Shown in pieces: positions 22,701 through 30,290 of a DNA stretch of 31,832 nucleotides (position 1 is the stretch's first letter; each line of letters opens with the position of its first letter). Position numbers and translations under genes: made by a program. The notes below the pieces were generated by a model. The model ran no database searches. It was given only the letters and a program-made list of their open reading frames with translations, and was not told the origin of the DNA. Origin of the DNA: Nemertoderma westbladi (Eukaryota > Xenacoelomorpha > Nemertodermatida > Nemertodermatidae); assembly GCA_032718475.1 (NCBI GenBank), contig JAUCBJ010001156.1, forward strand, positions 1 through 31,832, given 5' to 3'.

Positions 22701-25700
22701 TTCCTAAGTAAAAACGCAACGACATGCGCACACCACAATAGATTAAAACAATTCCAACGGTCACTAATGGCTGATAGTGGCCGTAACTAAATAATATAAT
22801 AATACATTATCTATAATTTGATCTTCAAAAAGTTGATAATTTATAATTAGATAAAATGTACTGTGTAGGCCTACAGTACATATGAAATACAGTATAAATA
22901 TGTCATGATCTGGGATTGTTTGAGCAATAAAGTAGATAGCACCTCCAGCGTCCATGGATCCCAGGCGACTCCATTCCGATTGGTGGAAGAATATGTTGCA
23001 TGATTGAATCCTCGGATCGCATATCGTGTTACTACAATGTCTCTTTCGATTGAAGGTTAGATGTTCGGTGATAAAACGCCATGGCATTCATAAACCATAC
23101 AGTCTATTGGGAATTCAAATGTCATCAAGAGCACAAAATACTCTTTTCCTAGATGTTGATATTTTTTGGGTATTACAGTATATCGTATATCATTATGCCA
23201 AATTATTAAACATTAATAAACTGACAAATAAACGAAATATATAAAAGAACAGGTTGCGCTTACAGTTACATGTATGCTGCATTAACCAAAATAATAAGAA
23301 AATCAGTACCACATCGGACCCAATCGGTACCACATTGGTACGACATTGGAACAAATCGGCACCACATCGGACCCAATCGGTACCAAATCGGACCAAATCG
23401 GTATCACATCGGACCTTATGGGTACCACATCGGACCCAATCGGTACCACATCGGACCCAATCGGTACCACATCGGTACCACATCGGACCAAATCGGTACC
23501 ACATCGGACCAAATCGGTACCACATCGGACCTTATGGGTACCACATCGGACCCAATCGGTACCACATCGGACCCAATCGGTACCACATCGGTACAACATT
23601 GGAACAAATCGGCACCACATCGGACCCAATCGGACCAAATCGGTATCACATCGGACCTTATGGGTACCACATCGGACCCAATCGGTACCACATCGGACCC
23701 AATCGGTACCAAATCGGTATCACATCGGACCTTATGGGTACCACATCGGACCCAATCGGTACCACATCGGACCCAATCGGTACCACATCGGACCAAATCG
23801 GTACCACATTGGACCAAATCGCTACCACATCGGACCTTATGGGTACCACATCAGACCCAATCGGTACCACATCGGACCCAATCGGTACCACATCGGTACG
23901 ACATTGGAACAAATCGGCACCACATCGGACCCAATCGGTACCAAATCGGACCAAATCGGTATCACATCGGACCTTATGGGTACCACATCGGACCCAATCG
24001 GTACCACATCGGACCCAATCGGTACCACATCGGACCAAATCGGTACCACATTGGACCAAATCGGTACCACATCGGATCAAATGGGTACCATATCGGACCA
24101 TATGGGTACCACATCGGACCAAATGGGTACCACATTGGACCAAATGGGTACCACATCAGACCCAATCGGTACCAAATCGGACCAAATCGGTATCACATCG
24201 GACCTTATGGGTACCACATCGGACCCAATCAGTACCACATCGGACCCAATCGGTACCACATCGGACCAAATCGGTACCACATTGGACCAAATCGGTACCA
24301 CATCGGACCTTATGGGTACCACATCGGACCCAATCGGTACCACATCGGACCCAATCGGTACCACATCGGTACGACATTGGAACAAATCGGCACCACATCG
24401 GACCCAATCGGACCAAATCGGTATCACATCGGACCTTATGGGTACCACATCGGACCCAATCGGTACCACATTATTACCAATTACCAATTATACAAATACA
24501 ATAACTGCCAAGCTCATTGTGTATACCTGCAGACGGGTACAGTACTGTATAAGTAGGGGCAATAGTCTCTGCATTAGATATTGTAGTATCTAGTACCTAC
24601 TGCAGTGCAGTACCGGTTACCAGCCTGACCTGTTGTCAGAAAGACTAACAATTACTGAATTACTGATACGAGTTTGGTCAGTTGGCTGGTTCAGTTAGGA
24701 ACACAACGCCCGATTTTGTCCTTTTGAACGCCCGATTTTGTCGGTAGAAATAGGCGTTTAGGACGCCAGATTATGTTTGGAACGCCAAAATTTGGCGTTC
24801 CATATTTATGAAGTATTGCCCGACATAATCGGGCGTCCCATTTTTATCACAGTAGGTATTTTGAGTGACAGCGGCCTAATCTGTGATCTGTACAGCCTGG
24901 CTACAGCTCACAGTAGCCTGGAGCAGTGGAGTGGAAGCCCATTGCAGCATTGGCTGATTGGCTTAATGTCTGGCATGGATGGTTTAAGATGGTGTGTTGT
25001 GGTGTAGCAGCAGAGCGGTATGAATTCCCTTTGCCCTTTGAACTAATGAGGCTATGTATGTATGTATCCAGTGCAGGATGCAGGTGGTTGAGCTTAGCTC
25101 GTTATTTTACATTTTACCGGCATAGACTTTTTAGCTCTGATGTACATGAAGGATGAAGCACGAGCACAACATAAGCCAAACCTAACTTATTCCGTTATAT
25201 CCGGGAATATGTAATTACTCAATTAGGCCTAATTAATTACTGTAACTTATATTATATTAATTAAGTTAATTATTGTGAATGAATTCACAATAATTAAGTT
25301 AATTAATTTATTACCGTATTTTATTTATATAGGTCTCAATAAGAAGGTGTACTTCAATCTGTAAATTCAAAGCTGCCCAAATGTATTAATCTATTAATTT
25401 ATTTATACGATTGTTGCAGAAATCCGCGTAAATACTTTAATGGAAGTCATGCAATTAACGTTTTTACTTATGCTGGTATGGCCGCTGTGGGCCACCGTAG
25501 TCACAAAATATAATTTAAAATTTATGTCATTATACATTAAAATGGTCAAACAAACATGACAAAATAAACTGAATAAAAACTGAAAACATTAAACTATCTG
25601 GCCAAAGATCTGAAGATACATGGCACACGGCACAGGCACATAGTCAAACCAACATCTATTGATGTAATAATACAAGCACACACCTGCATAGCTGCATAGT

Positions 25701-26902
25701 GCATATACATAATACCCCAGTCTGTAGGTGTGAAAGAAAAGCCAGGTCACATCTGCCCTATATTCATTAACCTGCCCCAGACATTGGGCGCCAGTAAGCT
25801 ATACCTTACAAACAGTCAACCCAGCCATAGGCAAGCCATCCCTTTATAATTAGCCTAGATCAGTCTCGCACCTATTACAGCGCTCAGCACAGGATACCTA
25901 CTGTCTGGCTGTCAATCAATAAACACCCCAAGGACATAATCTGGCGTTCCTTTTTCTGTGGACATAATTTGGCGTTCCATTACGCCTAATTCTGATAATA
26001 TTTTAAAAGTGAGATAACTTTTTATTCCGTAAGCAATATTTTTTCTTACGAGGTGAAATGTCATTATATTTTGCAAGGAATTCAGTGGTATAAATTTTAA
26101 AATGCGACAATTTTGTATCAAATGCGCTTAGCATTCTTATTTTTTCCTATGTTAGTCTATGGGGAAAATGCAGCAAGATTGGTCCTGGCGACGCCAAATT
26201 TTGGCGTTCAAAAGGACAAAATCGGGCGTTGTGTTCCTAACTGTGGTTGGTGCTGGAACTTGTTATTTACATCCTAAATTTATATTTTGTGGCCGATGTG
26301 GCTCCGATGTGGCCCCGATGTGGTCCGATGTGGCCCCGATGTGGTCCGATGTGGTCCGATTTGGTCCGATGTGGTACCGATTGGGTCCGATGTGGCTTTT
26401 AGACGGACCCGACAAACCACCACCTGACCACAAAGATTAAGCTACTACAGTGTACAGCTGTACAGTAATATGCGCGGGCGCGCGCACAACAGCACTGCAC
26501 TAAAGGGTACAGTAGTACTACCTACACTAACTAACTAAAGATCTCTAATCGAACTGTCTTTGCTGTTTTGAAGGTCTAGCAGTCACTGGTCACAAGGGAC
26601 TAGGCCTATAAACAAACAACGAAATGTGAGGTTTTTCCCCCATAGACAGATAGACGATAGACCTGTCAGCCTGTAGACCTAACGGATTGCACTCTCGTCT
26701 GTTCGTGGCAGACTGGCTGTGCGTGCACACGTACAATGAGTAGGCCTACCGGTACTAAACTCACCGTAGCTTTAGACATAACAAACACAGCTTCGCTTGT
26801 TATTAATGGTATATCAGGCGAACACTTCATAATAGTTTTAACTCTAGCGAGAGGTAGATCATCTTTACCCTGCTTTGTATTTTCACTCATTTCAGATACC
26901 AT
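13540..26902 (-). CDS. CHRAC1: CHRAC1 (CHRAC-15) histone-fold protein, two coding exons around a 13.0 kb intron
   Basis: Coding exons are 26765-26902 (46 codons) and 13540-13746 (68 codons plus stop), giving 114 residues against 131 in human. Exon 1 ends MSKAT at a GTGAGT donor, and exon 2 begins ELFIAHMAQ after a TTTTCTAG acceptor. The join is phase 0 and reproduces the family block KATELFVQ. The protein has LPLARVKTIMKCSPD (family LPLSRIRVIMKSSPE) and SFLSDTLPHKIKVKDYLEIL (family FLADILPKKI...YLKML), which cover the H2A/NF-YC-type histone fold. In flies and mammals CHRAC1 pairs with POLE3, and the dimer helps the ISWI/ACF1 remodeller slide nucleosomes. The human acidic C-terminal tail is shorter here. 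The intron holds all the transposons between 14280 and 26410. A start at the fifth codon (second ATG) is possible. Confidence 0.93.
13880..13914. repeat. Short AAAACCTAATTTT inverted repeat
   Basis: A 13-base stem, AAAACCTAATTTT, faces its complement AAAATTAGGTTTT across a 9-base spacer. Two more AAAACCTA copies follow at about 13929-13948. It lies at the 3' end of the CHRAC1 intron. It may be a remnant of a small element. Confidence 0.6.
14562..14736. repeat. Two copies of a 99-bp direct repeat
   Basis: ACGTTATGAGAAATATTTTC at 14562 recurs as ACGTTATGAAATATATTTTC at 14661. Both are followed by CGAGCGCAACGAGGCTTG and TGTTCTATGGTGACGA. The second copy is incomplete. It is internal to the 2.1 kb element. 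Confidence 0.9.
15162..16073. mobile_element. Nested small inverted-repeat element rich in CCCCCCGGG
   Basis: The left end, TGTCACAAGGAAATCAGCCC, and the complement of the right end, TGTAACAGGAAAATATGCCC, form inverted repeats. They continue as alternating CCTAGGAAAT and GCCCCCCGGG motifs over about 140 bases on each side (15162-15320 and 15940-16073). Both ends abut CCGG (15158-15161 and 16074-16077), a possible 4-bp target duplication, although CCGG is common nearby. There is no coding capacity. The centre contains a 68-bp tandem array. Confidence 0.7.
15571..15895. repeat. 68-bp tandem repeat, about 4.8 copies
   Basis: Units start at 15571, 15639, 15707, 15775 and 15843, exactly 68 bases apart. 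Each opens CTGTAACCTGCTCCTTTCCC and contains GTTTATTGTTTTGGTTAGAA. The copies differ at a few positions each. Confidence 0.95.
17032..17285. other. Left-arm segment without counterpart in the right arm
   Basis: After TTGTATTTGTATAATT the left arm runs into a (ATACT)n stretch, unique sequence and a 22-base G run (17185-17206), then rejoins the minisatellite at GGCCCCGATGTGG. The right arm passes from the same TATAATT (complement) straight to the minisatellite through about 25 bases. It is either an insertion on the left or a deletion on the right. Confidence 0.75.
17288..18503. repeat. 21-bp minisatellite, left inverted arm
   Basis: The basic unit is GGTCCGATGTGGTACCGATT plus G or T (21 bp), about 57 copies, with variants ending ACCCATAA, GATACCGATTT and GTGCCGATTT. 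A recurring half-size or 32-base unit (GTTCCAATGTCGTACCGATG...) breaks the register. The ACCCATAAGG variant recurs at spacings of about 105 and 136 bases, which shows higher-order structure. Because 21 is divisible by 3, several frames are open on both strands. Confidence 0.97.
18860..18968. repeat. Diverged minisatellite units inside the left arm
   Basis: Units such as GGTACCGATTAGGTCTGACC and TTGGATCCGATGTGGTATCG are clearly related to the 21-bp unit but much more diverged. They sit just inside the point where arm similarity ends. They look like an older array edge. Confidence 0.8.
18969..20387. other. Transposon interior upstream of the transposase
   Basis: About 1.4 kb between the left arm and the first ATG of the transposase. 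Two open frames on the plus strand (19255-19506 and 19565-19996) resemble no family I know. The transposase frame is open back to 20292 without an ATG, so a spliced upstream exon is possible; a CATAACAG acceptor-like site ends at 20294. The transposase promoter should lie here or in the arm. Confidence 0.5.
20388..22079 (+). CDS. MULE-type DDE transposase
   Basis: A 563-residue protein from the first ATG; the frame is open for a further 32 codons upstream with no ATG. The catalytic core has the Mutator-like layout: the first Asp in YSFDKTFNLG (about residue 257), the second in LGSDNELAL (about 327), a LLCLNHMKKNVNKNL block matching the C..H...N signature after it, and the Glu in NNNNESANHLF (about 444). 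The N-terminal 100 residues contain spaced Cys and Trp (DDCGAW, YSC, KYC, TNCG), possibly a zinc-binding DNA-recognition region. The C-terminus is strongly basic (KLTGGKKKGQKARKR), likely for DNA binding or nuclear import. The enzyme would cut and paste the surrounding element. No stop or frameshift is seen, so it may be recently active. It lies antisense within the CHRAC1 intron. Family assignment is from motifs seen here; the exact subfamily is not known to me. Confidence 0.88.
   Translation: MNRYEDDCGAWLSKKGTTTLTSYSCTAQEGRTNHSNIGNRLFLYKGKYCLEKTNCGTRLYEPVNPQPTSDEIITIKRYYAILKAENSFRKRVSYITQCPSTWPVEITTKAVYEYIGIYPNSPIPHGNKKYIITEESDGFIRANKQTLDRADDILQHIPAKKAYNQLLQEELLPRNSKQLRHRKYLLKRKAEDAYGEQIIRNFADQILAVESMIQTNPYVQCVIHMKDDVPLIILYSENQVNDIKRFCCRGNAVYSFDKTFNLGQLLVTVSVFKNLSVLHIESNEHPIFIGPLLVHGKSTFLVFHYFISHIRGLLNDEPLLKLKLGSDNELALRKAMTTSFPNSPMLLCLNHMKKNVNKNLTDTGVPKDLRIETMTKIFGPSGIIHAKDDNEYQTLCNNVLSHKKLPMSMKNYLTKTAFPLILENIWDPIHNNIIESFWTNNNNESANHLFKQAFEWKPRPLPELVRLLTGVIDSMYRDVEIAIIGQGNYKLDITYKRFRLTPSAWEGMNTEQRQKHVKAFLNFVPRGTYAAVTSSDGKLATIKPKLTGGKKKGQKARKRSGKK
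22080..22950. other. Transposon interior downstream of the transposase
   Basis: AT-rich, with no coding signs. A direct repeat of about 50 bases occurs at 22620-22670 and 22884-22931 (GAAATACAGTATAAATA..., ATGATCTGGGATTGTTTGAG). An AATAAA at about 22153, 75 bases after the transposase stop, is a candidate polyadenylation signal. Confidence 0.55.
23305..24472. repeat. 21-bp minisatellite, right inverted arm
   Basis: The reverse complement of the left array: units GGTACCACATCGGACCCAAT plus C, with the same variants (CCTTATGGGTACC, GGCACCACATCGG, GACATTGGAACAAATCGG) in largely the same order. Both arms contain a 428-codon open frame reading outward and beginning MYAALTKIIRKSVPH in the shared unique flank, which shows how close the arms remain. 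Confidence 0.97.
24692..26243. mobile_element. Nested 1552-bp non-autonomous DNA transposon
   Basis: The terminal inverted repeats are perfect over 41 bases, starting CAGTTAGGAACACAACGCCC at 24692 and its complement ending at 26243. TGGTT is duplicated at 24687-24691 and 26244-26248. The homologous left arm of the host element has a single uninterrupted GGCTGGTTGGTGCTGG at this place, which proves the insertion. Subterminal regions repeat GGCGTTC with CCCGATTTTGT or GGACATAAT(T/C)TGGCG. No credible coding region. The superfamily is not assigned; a 5-bp duplication with CAG ends is unusual for hAT or MULE. Confidence 0.93.
25241..25306. repeat. AT-rich near-palindrome
   Basis: TTAATTATTGTGAAT faces its exact complement ATTCACAATAATTAA across only GA, and the flanking AATTAAGTTAATT repeats on both sides. 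It is inside the 1552-bp element. Confidence 0.75.
26765..26902 (-). CDS. CHRAC1: CHRAC1 exon 1
   Basis: This exon encodes the N-terminus and first half of the histone fold, from MVSEMSENTK to MSKAT, and ends at a consensus GTGAGT donor (26764 downward). The transposon edge is 346 bases further into the intron. Confidence 0.92.
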
Positions 26903-29072
26903 CAGTCCACAGTTTCTGTCTGCCTGTTACCGGTACTCATGTACTACAGTACAGTGCAACTCTACTAACAATCAGACTTAGGCCTAGCTCGTAGCTTCTG
27001 AACTTAGTGCAGTACGTGGTAGCTGGTAGGCAGTATGATACGATCATGATTCATGCATGACCACAGTGATATGGATTGGATACCCAGATACCGGCATTGC
27101 TGACATTATTGAAATGGCCATTCGCCATTACTTTGGGTTATAGTTTAATATAACAATTTTATCGTCGACACGCCAGCCAATGTCTGGGAGGCCAAATAGT
27201 CTCCAAATGCCAAATGTAAATTTGAAAATTATTGGCCTCCCCCAAGCACCAAGCGGATGGTGGCGGAAGTAATAAGTTAACTAAAAAGAACAGTAAACCC
27301 TCAATCTTGGGCCAAATTTCTTGAAATCAATTTTTTTAGATTCAGCACGATCGGCAAAATTGATCTTATATATTATTTTTAATTAGCTAATTTTAATTAA
27401 ATTAATTAATTGTAGGTTATTTTGATTAAAATCAGCTATAATTACATGAAATATAAAGATTTTTTCGAAATTATATAAGATCAATTCCCCAAGAAACGGG
27501 CAAAAAGTTAAAAAATAAAATTCATAATCTGTTGTCTCTGAATATACACTTTCTGGTGCCATTTTTATCAAAGATTACGAATATTATATTTAAAAAGTGA
27601 GCACTAGTGCTGTTTGTACTGTGTATGGTTTTGTAAAATGAATGAAACTATCTCTTTCTTTAAAAAAAATAAGTCGATTCATGAGCCGTAATAATTTCTG
27701 AAGGACTTGGTATAAATTGATGTTTTCTATACCAATATAAAGGGTATCTATTTCTGCATCATATAAGCTATTACAAAGTGGTAGTGCATACTTCCTTTTA
27801 AAGAAAATTTGGTGATAAATAAACTCTAGTAAATTTGATTCCGACACTTTTTTTTCACAATTTTCTTTTTATTTACACAGCCAATCAAATGTGGCCTAGA
27901 GCTGATTATGTGGAAGTTATTGTAGTGCCGAACTGAAAGCCTCTGCTATTGGTTGTTGCTCTTGGCAACAGGTTTGTACAGAAGCCCATGTGTACCTTTA
28001 TTTGACAAACGTCCGACACCAAAAATAGGCCTATACCCAACAGTAAATGTTATTGGATATAAAACATTATTATGGCTTTAACCGGCTTTACGCGTCAAAT
28101 ATACGCGTCGCTTTTGAATTCGCAGTTTATTACGTGTTAATAAATATTGAAATACATACTTTAACGTCCGACACTAAAAGGTCACATAAAACAATAGTTA
28201 ATTCCCACCGCTACCAGTAGCCAATTTGTTTGGGGGAACGGCCAGAGTCCACAGGACTGTATGCCTACATACCGTTTCGAGATTCCCACTTTTGGGGATG
28301 AAAATCTAGTACAGAACTACTGTAATTTACTGCATAGATTTAGGATACTACAAAGTGTGGATTAATTATAGGTAGCCAAAGAGTTGCTGATCAGTAGTTT
28401 TCAGTTTACTCATTATAGACAGACTCGAATAAGGTTTAATTTTGGGGTAGTATAAACATTATTTTGATTGACCTTGAATTAACAACTTTCTACAAATAGT
28501 AAAAAAACAACCGAAAATTTGGGGTTGCCCAAGTGTCCATATGGAATTGACCATAAGATAAATGTTAAAGAACTGCTGAAACCCTTTCGAATGAGCCTAA
28601 AATCATGAGATTTGGTTGACAATTGGCGGATGAGTAGTGTTTTAAAAATGAAAAATGCCATTCTGCGATAATTACAGTACCTTTGAAATTTGAACCTTCC
28701 CGCGCAAAAACTCTCTGTTATCTAGCAACAAGAAAGCACGAAACCATGCTAAGAATTTTGCTATGGGGGTTTTCATATAGTCGCTGATTGAATTTCACAA
28801 GTTAGTTTTCACTTTTAATGAAATCTAATTAGTCTGTATAAGTCTGTCTGTCGGTCTATCTGACTATCGCACAATCTGTCCGTCAAATATAATAAAAGGG
28901 CATGCAATCATGTGAAAAGCTTAGTTATAGGGGTTTTCTGGTCGCATAATTCATTTAGAGTGTCAGCATTTTATGACTTCCGAATTGGTCAGGCTGTCGG
29001 TTATATTTTGCCGTCCACACTGATAGGCATAGCCTACAGTCAGAAACGACGAGGCCAGATTTGAATAATGAC

Positions 29073-29160
29073 ATCAGAATAATAATAATATATAATAATA
29101 TATATTATTAATAGAATATTATCATATATAATATTATTAATAATAATAATATTGAATAAT
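29073..29160. repeat. AT-rich AATAAT / ATTATT palindromic tract
   Basis: An AATAATAATAATATATAATA stretch is followed by its approximate complement (ATATAATATTATTAATAATA). It can fold back on itself. A microsatellite origin is likely. Confidence 0.8.
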
Positions 29161-29398
29161 GTCACCGACCACGGAAACCCATATCGGACATTTTTTAGAC
29201 AGATAGTACGCCTTTTATTGACGGACAGGCGACGGTCATACTACTAATGGACATACCGACAGTCAAACGGAAAGTCAACCATATCTCGAGAAGTAAGAGA
29301 GATCTTGCTAAACGGTTTTCACATTTGGAATCCTGATAAAAATCCGCTCTAGATTAAATAGCAAAAATTATTCTGAAAATTTTTTTGAAAGAGGGTAA

Positions 29399-29428
29399 CC
29401 CCCCCCCCCCCCCCCCCCCCACCCCCCC
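29399..29428. repeat. C-run, 22 + 7 bases
   Basis: A run of 22 C, one A, then 7 C. It is similar to the other long G/C homopolymers in the window at 4251-4263, 6562-6590, 9631-9687, 11246-11269 and 17185-17206. Confidence 0.95.
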
Positions 29429-29639
29429 CTTAAATTGATCGTGACTTTTCCACTTGTTGTTTATTCTTTATTATATTTTTCATGGCACTCTTTATTTGTG
29501 AGACAAGTGTGTGGTGATTTGACTACAGCCAAAATTAAACCTTTTAAAAGTGTCCTGAAATTTTGTGATGGGTTTCATATCTGTAACAAAACTATATACT
29601 TAAAAACAAAAAAAACATAGTTAGCACTTTGGGGACAAA

Positions 29640-30290
29640 TAATAATGGATTGCCCTCAGCAACGTTAAAAGAACAATACTGAAAGAGATCGACTGCCAGA
29701 AAAATATTCCAAATATTAACATTTTTAGATTCCACTAAATAAGAAGGTGAGTTATTCCAGATATTCACAACACGAGAAGTAAACGCATGTTTGCTAATTT
29801 TTTAAACGACATTATAGAACTAATAATTGTTTACTGTGGCCACATAGACCAGGGCGTAAAGAACGAGTGAAAAATTGGTTGAATTCTAGGTCGACTAAAC
29901 CATTTTTGATTCGGTAGACCATTATCAGGTCAAAAAATATTCTGCGAACCTCTAAGGGTTGTTTTTATTTGCGTTGGAGTCACCTACGTGTATTGCAGCA
30001 CATTTATGCGTTGCACTGTTGAGTTGCCACGTCGTCTGCAAAAGGTTTATCTTTAAGGTTGCAAAACAGGCAAATCGTTTATGTAATTTAAGAAAATTAC
30101 AGGTCCAAAAACACTACATGCACTACATGTGCATACCAGGAATGGGTATTACCAACTAAAATGTGTTGGGTTCTATTTGTGAAAAAAGCTCGTAACCAGA
30201 TCACCCGTATGCACTCGTATGCAGCGAGTTTGCATAGAATTTTCGAGTGCAAACAAATAACATAATATCGAAATTACTACGTTTATCTAA
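29640..30290 (-). pseudogene. Decayed LINE (non-LTR retrotransposon) reverse transcriptase fragment
   Basis: Reading the minus strand in shifting frames gives the typical C-terminal half of a LINE reverse transcriptase in order: ILCKLAAYE, IWLRAFFTNRTQHILVGN, VFGPVIFLNYINDLPV, KPFADDVATQ (the catalytic F/YADD box), LEVRRIFFDLIMVYRIKNG, LVDLEFNQFF, then AFTSRVVNIWNNSPSYLV. Several frameshifts and stops (near 30060-30090, 29970 and 29815) show it is dead. The 5' part is missing, as usual for truncated insertions. The motifs fit CR1/Jockey-like clades, but the clade is not resolved. No poly-A tail or target duplication was identified. Confidence 0.88.

Larger units (their letters stand above)
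16674..26410. mobile_element. Autonomous MULE-type transposon with about 1.9 kb satellite-bearing inverted arms
   Basis: A 9737-bp element flanked by a perfect 8-bp target duplication, GACAAACC, at 16666-16673 and 26411-26418. Both ends start GGGTCCGTCTAAAAGCCACA on their own strand. The inverted arms run to about 18860 on the left and back to about 22950 on the right. They share unique segments (for example AACAAGTTCCAGCACCAACC, and the block around CTAGGAGAAGAGTATTTTG) as well as a long 21-bp minisatellite. Between the arms is an intact MULE-type transposase on the plus strand. A separate 1552-bp element has inserted in the right arm (24692-26243), so the original length was about 8.2 kb. 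The left arm has a block of about 250 bases (17032-17285) with no counterpart on the right. The superfamily comes from the transposase and the duplication length. Confidence 0.9.
26903..29639. other. Region upstream of CHRAC1 without recognised gene
   Basis: The CHRAC1 promoter should lie near 26903-27100, but no TATA or other clear core element is seen. Two short minus-strand open frames (27383-27571, 27590-27847) resemble nothing known. AGTGTCGGA-type motifs recur at about 27840, 28012 and 28167 and may mark remnants of a small element. An AT-rich palindromic stretch (29073-29160) and a 22-base C run (29399-29420) complete the interval. Confidence 0.5.

Noticed and set aside
17253-24593. 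Many long open frames on both strands within the satellite arrays
   Set aside because: The 21-base unit is a multiple of 3 and lacks stops in several frames, so long frames arise automatically. They are treated as repeat, not as genes.
24692-26243. hAT or Transib assignment for the nested 1552-bp element
   Set aside because: The duplication length does not fit hAT, the end sequence does not fit Transib, and no transposase is present. Left unclassified.
27383-27847. Two adjacent minus-strand open frames of 62 and 85 codons
   Set aside because: AT-rich, with no recognised motifs. The upper one begins only at a GTG and has no good splice acceptor, so they are probably chance.
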